A DNA stretch of 64,000 nt, taken from contig JAPTYO010000008.1 of the NCBI GenBank assembly GCA_036873135.1, positions 39,502,819-39,566,818 of the forward strand, given 5' to 3'. A program made the position numbers and the translations under genes. A model generated the notes under the pieces. The model was not told the origin of the DNA. It did no database searches and saw only the letters and a program-made list of their open reading frames with translations. Below are positions 57,890 through 64,000 of this stretch, piece by piece (positions within the stretch are counted from its first letter, which is position 1; the number at the start of each line of letters is the position of its first letter). This DNA is from Clarkia xantiana subsp. parviflora. Lineage: Eukaryota; Streptophyta; Magnoliopsida; Myrtales; Onagraceae.

Positions 57890-58664
57890 TTCTTCAAATG
57901 ATAAGTCTCCGTTGTGATCAGTATCCATCATGTAGAATTTTTCCTTGATCATCTCTTCAATTTCTTCTTCATCCACCAAATTATCCTCTCAAGAAAGATT
58001 TATAGGTAATTACGGAGGACTTCATCGACGGTGAACCTTTCGTACGGATTGGGATCGAGCATGCATTGCACAAGCTCTTTGGCTTCCTCGGAAACCTTAG
58101 GTCATGGATCTCGTTCAAAATCGATCTCTCCCACCACAATTGTGTGTGTTATTCCTTCTTCAGTTTCTTCAAACAAAAGTAGAAGAAGGCTAGATTGAGT
58201 GGGAAGCAAGGCAAGGCAGGCAACAAACACAGTGTTGTTATGATTATTATTTCATTAACACAAAAAACTTGCCTCGGGATCCTGATACGCCTCCCTGAGG
58301 GTGACAATGTTAGGGAAAATGCCTCATGATCTCCACCTCTCTCTCTCCTCACATCCTCCACGTCCCTAAGCTTGCTCTTTGATATGGTTTTGCACGCATA
58401 CACCTCCCCAGATTCAATGTCGGTGCAACGGTACGTCACTCCAAACTCTCCCCGCCCAAGCTCCTTCCCCAACATGTACTTGTCATCCACGTTTTCCCCG
58501 GCTGGGTCCTTGATGGTCCGGAGGAGGCCTGACGACCGCCTCGTGGTGTTGAGACGGCTAAAGGCACGTGTGGCAGGGCTGATCAGTTGCAACTTCCTGG
58601 GGTGGAGCAGCTACTTGGAAGCGTAGACACCTGCCTTTGCAGGTACGGAGATGCAGGTTCCCAT
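57890..58664 (-). pseudogene. CPK: CPK pseudogene, 5' part
   Basis: The start at 58664 reads MGTCIS, the MGxC acylation motif of calcium-dependent protein kinases. Codon 18 is a TAG (58611-58613). The frame goes on with the kinase N-lobe: [14 protein letters not shown] (ATP loop) and YACKTI (lysine). Four extra bases in a CT repeat near 58336-58352 break the frame after DVRRE, and the exon's donor is lost near 58270. The middle of the kinase (HRD, DFG) is absent. A C-lobe piece (58020-58135) has IDFERDP, a stop where tryptophan is expected, and KVSEEAKELVQ. Then EF-hand sequence DTDHNGDLSFEE (57899-57950) stops at the MULE and resumes at 46484. Confidence 0.88.
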
Positions 58665-58866
58665 GGGATGGGATGGGATGGATGGAGATTGGAAGCATAC
58701 TAATTGGCTTCGGCAATGGATTCCAATCCTGATGGATATACACCAAGTTGGACCTCATTGGGGCTCACCTACATTATGAACATTGACCCTTAAACACGGT
58801 TAAAAACCAAAACATGACAAAACGGACACCCCGGTATGTAAACCACACTAGTCCACCCTCAAAAAC
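58665..58866. other. Upstream flank of the CPK pseudogene
   Basis: No clear promoter is seen; the GGGAT microsatellite (58664-58680) lies at the start codon. E4 begins at 58867. Confidence 0.4.
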
Positions 58867-59465
58867 TGACGCAGCGGATGTCAATAAAGATAAACCAATA
58901 CTTAATCAAGTACTCAAGAACAAGAACAATGTCTCTGAAATATATTAATTATCTGAAAGTTGTATCGATAACAATGAAAGGAAACCCCTACATATAGAAA
59001 AACTAATTAGGTTATATTCCTACTAAGATATAAATAATAACTATATATATCTTATAAACTATAATCATATATATATATATATATCTCAATATATAAATAT
59101 AATCTAAATTGAGATAAAAGATATAAAGATATATATATTCATAAATATATATTGTAAATATATATTTCAGGAATATTTTTTCCTTATTTGGGCTTGAGTT
59201 ACCTTAATCTGGGCTTCTTGAATTTAGGTCTATCGCTCCACGTCATTATCCCCTTCTTTAGAACAGCTCGTCCTCGAGCTTGTTGAAAACTTAAAGTATC
59301 CCAGCTCCTTATGATTGAAGAATGGAACAACTCTATGCTTCTTGTGTGTCACCTTTTTGCGAATCTTCTTCTTCGGAATAAATAAGTTCAACTTCAAAGT
59401 ATCTTCACGTGCGGTAGTTGCCCGTCTCTTTGAGCAATTAGACCACGACCACTCCGGCGCAAAAT

Positions 59466-60454
59466 TCATGCGATCTTTCCAGTAAAATTCTCTATCCAAG
59501 CGAACGTTATTTGATGAAATAAAATAAGATTATACCTCGAAGAACATGTCATGTGTTCAGGAACTATGAAGCAAAAGTCTCTACATGGGATATTAAATAT
59601 TTCTTGAAATTTCATGACTCTCATGTAAGGTTGCATGTGGACTTTTTCCAGCTCCAGATAAGACTTCTCTATAGATATGGAATCTGACATGTCTGGCTTC
59701 AAAAACTTGAAATCTCCTTCATCTTCGGATTGCAGAAGTGGAATCAAATCTGTAACTTCTTCAGATGGTTGATCCAAAGTATCGACGTTCACATCCAAAT
59801 TTGAGATCGTCACTCTATCAACTTCTTTCTTGTCTAACTTGCAATCTTCATTCTTGTTAGACTCGAGAGAGTATTTGTGGTTGTCTAAGAATTCGTCCAC
59901 CAACTCTACATACTCATGATTACCAGATTTTTCTTTTGTAGATCCAAGAGGTGAAATCACATCTTTCTTCTCATTGATCAAATTATCTTTATCAGGATCC
60001 TTAAGGACATCCTCCACCTTCGAGGTTGATTCGGTCATCATGCTTGCTTTATTTTCTTCAACAGTCTTGAATCTTCTCTTCAATGGTAGTAAATTATAAC
60101 AGACACGGTCATCTCTTATTTTATACAGATTGTCATGCTCAATGTATTTTGTATCTACGTTGTTCAGCCATGATCTCCCAAGTAGTAAGTGGCATGCATC
60201 ATCAACTATAACACAATACACATCGCCGATATATGGGCCTAAAGAGAACTTTACTTTACACCATGTGTGACTGCAGACTTGACTCCACTCTTGTTCCAGT
60301 GATTTGTGTGCGACTGAGAAAGCCTCTCAACTGACAACTTCAACTGCTCGACTGTCTTTTTATTGATCATGTTCTCACAACAATAACCATTGATAATAAC
60401 ATTAAGTCGAGAGTTATTTACCTTGCATATTGTCCTGAAAACTTGATAGTGCAC
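59466..60454 (-). pseudogene. Protease region of E4, active site lost
   Basis: The part at 60251-60454 reads VFRTICKVNNSRLNVIINGY then CCENMI, where the family has a D-S-G triad before the cysteine and ENM; here the triad is NGY, so the protease cannot be active. After a frameshift, 59466-60221 has CVIVDDACHLLLGRSWLNNVD, the conserved second half, then a long low-complexity linker. A further remnant (59230-59499) lies near the left LTR. Confidence 0.7.
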
Positions 60455-60616
60455 TTCGTCTTCCTCTTTCGGTAATCTGCTGGATTTAGGAGAGTACGCT
60501 AAACTCTGACCTTGACAAGAAGGATGGTATTGCCCATATTTCAGTTGATAGCTTTATGCATCAACTTGCTCCTCCGGCAACTGAATGTTGTCTGTGATGT
60601 ATAATGAACCTTGACC

Positions 60617-61326
60617 TTATCGGCCTCTATGATTATGCTGAAACAAAAAACGTCTATAATCGTCTTCGTCAGGAGGCATGAACCTTTGCCGCAACAATTG
60701 TCTCATCATCGGCCAACTCCTAACTGGTTGTCTGCCTTTTCTGCACAAGGTTTTCTGAACCCGTTTCCACCAAACTAATACTGCTTCTTTCAACCAGTAT
60801 TCTTCTATTTTTACATGCTTATCCTCCGGAACATTCATATATTTAAAGAATTCTTCTACCGCATCCACCCACTTTATAAACTCTTCAATGTCCATGTCAT
60901 CGGTGAAAGTAGGGATACCTAATTTCGGACGGGATCCACGGAGCACATATACTGTGATGTGTCATTGCGTCGAACTTGATTTCGCCATTCGTCGAGATAT
61001 CCATAGTAGTCTTCATCGAATTCTTCAAATTAGTCCACTTGGTTGTAAAACCGTTGTGGATTTGCATGGATATGTTTGTCAATATGTTGACCTCGGGTAC
61101 GATCCCTGGCACCTCCCCTACCGTCATCTCTATACATGTTGGCCTGAAACTCTGGGGTTTCGAAACAGACAGATGACTCTTCGAACTTTAGCCCGAACTT
61201 CATTGCCCTGTCGTTCAGTTGCTCTTTCAAGTCTCCAACAGTCGCTCTAAAGACGCTTGTTGCACGATCATGCCCACGGTTGAGAGCTTCCACCCCTTGG
61301 TCGTCATCTACAGGATGATTTGACAT
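60617..61326 (-). pseudogene. gag: Gag of E4, frameshifted
   Basis: The N-terminal frame (61030-61326) is charged and unrecognised. The frame 60617-60946 has the retrotransposon gag pattern: IPTFTDDMDIEEFIKWVDAV, EEFFKYMNVPEDKHVK, WWKRVQKTL and MRQLLRQRFMPPDEDDYRRF. The two parts are in different frames. No zinc knuckle follows. Confidence 0.7.
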
Positions 61327-61747
61327 ATCTACCTCGGTCCGCCATCATAACAGTTTCATCCTCCTCCTGGATTCCAAACCTGCTTTGATACCAACTGACG
61401 CAGCGGATGTCGATAAAGATAAACTAGTACTTAATCAAGCACTCAAGAACAAGAACAATGTCTCTGAAATATATTAATTATCTGAAAGTTGTATTGAAAG
61501 TTCTATCAATAACAATGAAAGGACACCTAATAAGGTTATATTCCTACTAAGATATAGATAATATCTATATATATCTTATGAACTATAATCCTAAATATAT
61601 ATATATATATATATATAATCTAAACTAAGATAAAAGATATAAAGATATAGATATTCATAAATATATATTTCAGGAATATCTTTTTCTTATTTGGGCTTGA
61701 GTTTCCTTAATCTGGGTTCTTGAATTTAGGTATGGCTCCCCGCGTCA

Positions 61748-62720
61748 AGTTACTTCGTATGTATGAACTCTAAATACAAATGCATAAAAGATGGAGATAA
61801 TTACCTGTGGAACTGGTTATGTTATGTTCATCCGAATCGTGAAATATTAGTCTCTTTCAATTCTATAAATCACTTATGCACAAATACATATTTAAATTTT
61901 GTTCATTAGGCCTGATATTTGAAACGTTCATCTGAGTCAAATAGATATTGAACCTTTTGTAAGCAACTCGGCTAAACACAATCTAAGTTTTTGAACAGAT
62001 TTACAAAAAAAATTGATTTAAATCCTGTTTTCCATTATGAATTAAGAACTAGGAACATATTATATCATACATGATACTGGTAATAGAGAAACTATTAAAT
62101 TTGGTGATTAAGTTTGGTGCCCTTGCTGGTAATAAAGCTTACTCTTGAAGCATGGTCAAATTTTGGCCAGTCATTTGCATTTACTTGACTGTTGTTAAAT
62201 ATCTGTTGTTTTGAATTTTTTCAATTTCCATGATTAAATTCCTCTATAACATCGACTAACTCAAGTTGTGGAATCGTATTGTAGTGAATCTGTTGGAGAA
62301 ATAAAAAATTGGCAAGATCATGTTCCTTGATGTTTTATACTATTCTCCCAAAAAGACATCATTGGTGTTACCAAATATGTAGGCATCATAGGCGGTGGGT
62401 TGCTGAAAAATCTGGAGGTGAAGCTGCTAATGAAGAGGCTTCGGTTTAGAAAGAAGATGTTTGAAGTTGACAGGTGTGTTGAGAATTATGGATGTATTTG
62501 TTTAGTATCATCTAGTCTTGAATTGAAATCCATTCAGTGGGTTACCTTGGAAGACGAGCTTGACTATTATCACCAGCTCCTCTCGAAGATCCATTTCTCT
62601 AAGACGATACCAACATATGATAAATAAGGACACCTTTTTTCAAAGGAAAATTCCGACTGTACAACAACTTTGCCTTTAAGTAAGTTTTGGGTTTTTATAA
62701 GAAGAAGAAAAAAAAGGGGG
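61748..62720. other. Intergenic DNA between E4 and the ATAD2-like gene
   Basis: No gene is recognised. The 75-residue plus-strand frame at 62400-62627 shows no known motif. The 3' UTR of the minus-strand gene must end here. Confidence 0.4.
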
Positions 62721-63587
62721 TCAAAAGTTAGCCTTATCCTGGGAAAACTGAAACAAAAAGTTGAAAATAGACTTCTGGTTCCCAATCCCAATCCCAATCC
62801 TGGTGGTGGCCAACACACCCTTAAGAAGTCTATTGTAGAGCATCTCCAGCTGAGGAATATCATAATTGTCTGTGTGTTTGACCAAACACTCCTTAATTGA
62901 CTCCACTTTACTCCAATCATCCGCATCCAATGACAATGATGCAGCAGCAGCAGCAGCAGCAGTCTCCTCCATCTCTTCACTAGTATTACTTGTATTCTTC
63001 TTGTCTGCATCATTGGATTCAAGCTTCTCCTTTGGATGCTTCAATGACTCACTGCTTCTCCTCCTATCATCTGGATTACTCATCGGACCCCCTTGGGAAC
63101 CAATCTTCTCACAGTACTTCACCAGTCCTGCATCCATCTCAGATACCATCCCTTCAACCTGCCAATACCAACAACATTCTTTTTCTTACAACATCACACA
63201 CCCACTGAAACACATATCTACAGCTGAGAAAGACCATACTGAATCTCGAAGTTCATGAGCTCTGCTCACAATCCTTGCACCATTATAGTCGTCTCCATTG
63301 TACACCTGTTCACCCAATGTCATTATATAGATACTAAACAACCAACAAATGCCCACACCCACTACATTCATTTAAAACGTTTAAACCGGTAAGGACCTAC
63401 TTTTGCATTAGTCACAATGAGATCAACATCCTCCAGGAACGTTTTACACGTTATGTATTGGCCAGTGTCAACGCGCTGCAAAATTGTAGACATGTCCAGT
63501 GGCTTCTCTATGATATTCCTGTAATTTGGAGCATCTTCTTCCGTAACTGGAAAATGGAAATCCCTGAACCGCTTATCATACAAAACC
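62721..63587 (-). CDS. ATAD2-like AAA ATPase/bromodomain protein, C-terminal exons only
   Basis: Proteins of this type combine a CDC48-like AAA domain with a bromodomain and act on chromatin by binding acetylated histones. Three exons are visible: 63401-63587, 63240-63305 and 62721-63158, with GT-AG borders and matching phases. They give the bromodomain (YDKRFRDFHFP, EDAPNYRNIIEKPLDMSTIL, then YNGDDYNGARIV with the asparagine that contacts acetyl-lysine). A charged, Ser-rich tail carries a run of seven alanines (CAG/CTG repeat near 62940-62961) and ends with LEMLYNRLLKGVL before a stop at 62721. The AAA domain lies beyond the right edge; bases 63588-64000 look like intron. No damage is seen. 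Confidence 0.85.
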
Positions 63588-64000
63588 CTGCAAAACAACA
63601 TACAACATTCAACCAAACCAGGGCTACCTTGTGGAGCATACATTTACGACTTAAACTTGCTGCTTTGACAGATTAAGGATCTTAAAATCACAACTGCAGT
63701 TTTTCAAGTGTGTATGGAACCCAACCAACATACCTCATCTGGGTACGCCTCAACCTAAACTAAACCTATACTACTGACAATTGTTAGTTGAAAGCAACTC
63801 TTCTCTTTTAACTTTGTTAAACACCATAAAGTAGCAGATGCAATTGAAATGTAACATCAACATTTGATAGTGAGTAGTGACAGGTGCAAATTCCACTCTC
63901 AATGAGTACATATATCTTAAATTGATGTTCAACGCATATGGCACACTATTCAGATATACTTTTGTCACAGTGAATATGCCCAAAATAGGTTCAATTTTGG
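63588..64000 (-). other. Intron of the ATAD2-like gene, running off the window
   Basis: It ends at the acceptor TGTTTTGCAG (minus strand) before exon 63587. No coding segment with bromodomain or AAA motifs occurs in the rest. Confidence 0.6.

Larger units (their letters stand above)
58867..61747 (-). mobile_element. Short LTR element E4 with gag and protease remnants, no RT
   Basis: LTRs are direct repeats at 58867-59245 and 61396-61747, starting TGACGCAGCGG and ending CGTCA. On the minus strand the right LTR is followed by TGGTATCAAAGC (61382-61393), an initiator-Met-type primer site, and a purine tract (AAAGAAGGGGATAA) precedes the left LTR. The 2.15 kb interior holds gag, a degraded protease and a tail; RT, RNase H and integrase are absent. 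It resembles chromovirus-like gypsy elements reduced to gag (TR-GAG type). No 5-bp target duplication was seen. Confidence 0.85.

Overview
This window reads as nuclear DNA of a flowering plant, most likely a eudicot; I cannot name the species. The evidence is a 15-exon ARIADNE-type gene with GT-AG introns, long AT-rich intergenic DNA, Ty3/gypsy Tat-like and Ty1/copia Tork-like retrotransposons, a TRIM element, Helitron-like ends, a hAT element and a Mutator-like element. Only two host genes look alive: an RBR E3 ubiquitin ligase (25172-31336, +) and the C-terminal end of an ATAD2-like AAA/bromodomain gene that runs off the right edge (62721-63587, -). A third host gene, a calcium-dependent protein kinase (46089-58664, -), is a pseudogene split by nested insertions.

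Layout. 1-4930: minus-strand Tat-like gypsy element (E1), pol nearly intact, gag missing. 4931-24880: AT-rich intergenic DNA dominated by a repeat family of which six copies share a ~260 bp end; several lie head to tail on the minus strand and look like Helitrons. A hAT element with an 8-bp target duplication (14719-15568), tandem repeats and (AT)n tracts also lie here. 24884-31700: ARI gene, with an intact 542-bp TRIM retrotransposon in intron 9. 33531-41790: decayed copia sequences, including two LTR-plus-PBS ends, an inverted RT fragment and an 82-bp x 3 tandem repeat. 41928-44894: 5' half of a second minus-strand Tat-like element (E2). 44900-45975: LTR remnants.

45976-58664: the CPK pseudogene. 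A Mutator-like element (770 bp, 9-bp duplication) landed in an EF-hand exon, and a 10.6 kb Tat-like element (E3, 5-bp duplication) then landed inside the left tip of the Mutator element. E3 is itself rearranged: its left arm, an LTR plus the front half of an antisense ORF, is inverted relative to gag-pol, and its right end falls inside the other half of that ORF at a 12-bp match to the LTR tip. 58867-61747: short LTR element with gag and protease remnants but no RT (E4). 62721-63587: ATAD2-like gene.

How parts relate: the host genes are unrelated in function (ubiquitin ligation, calcium signalling, chromatin). The window is mainly a record of repeated transposition; target-site duplications give the order of events at four sites. 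I found no tRNA, rRNA or CRISPR array. All statements come from reading the sequence; no database search was run.
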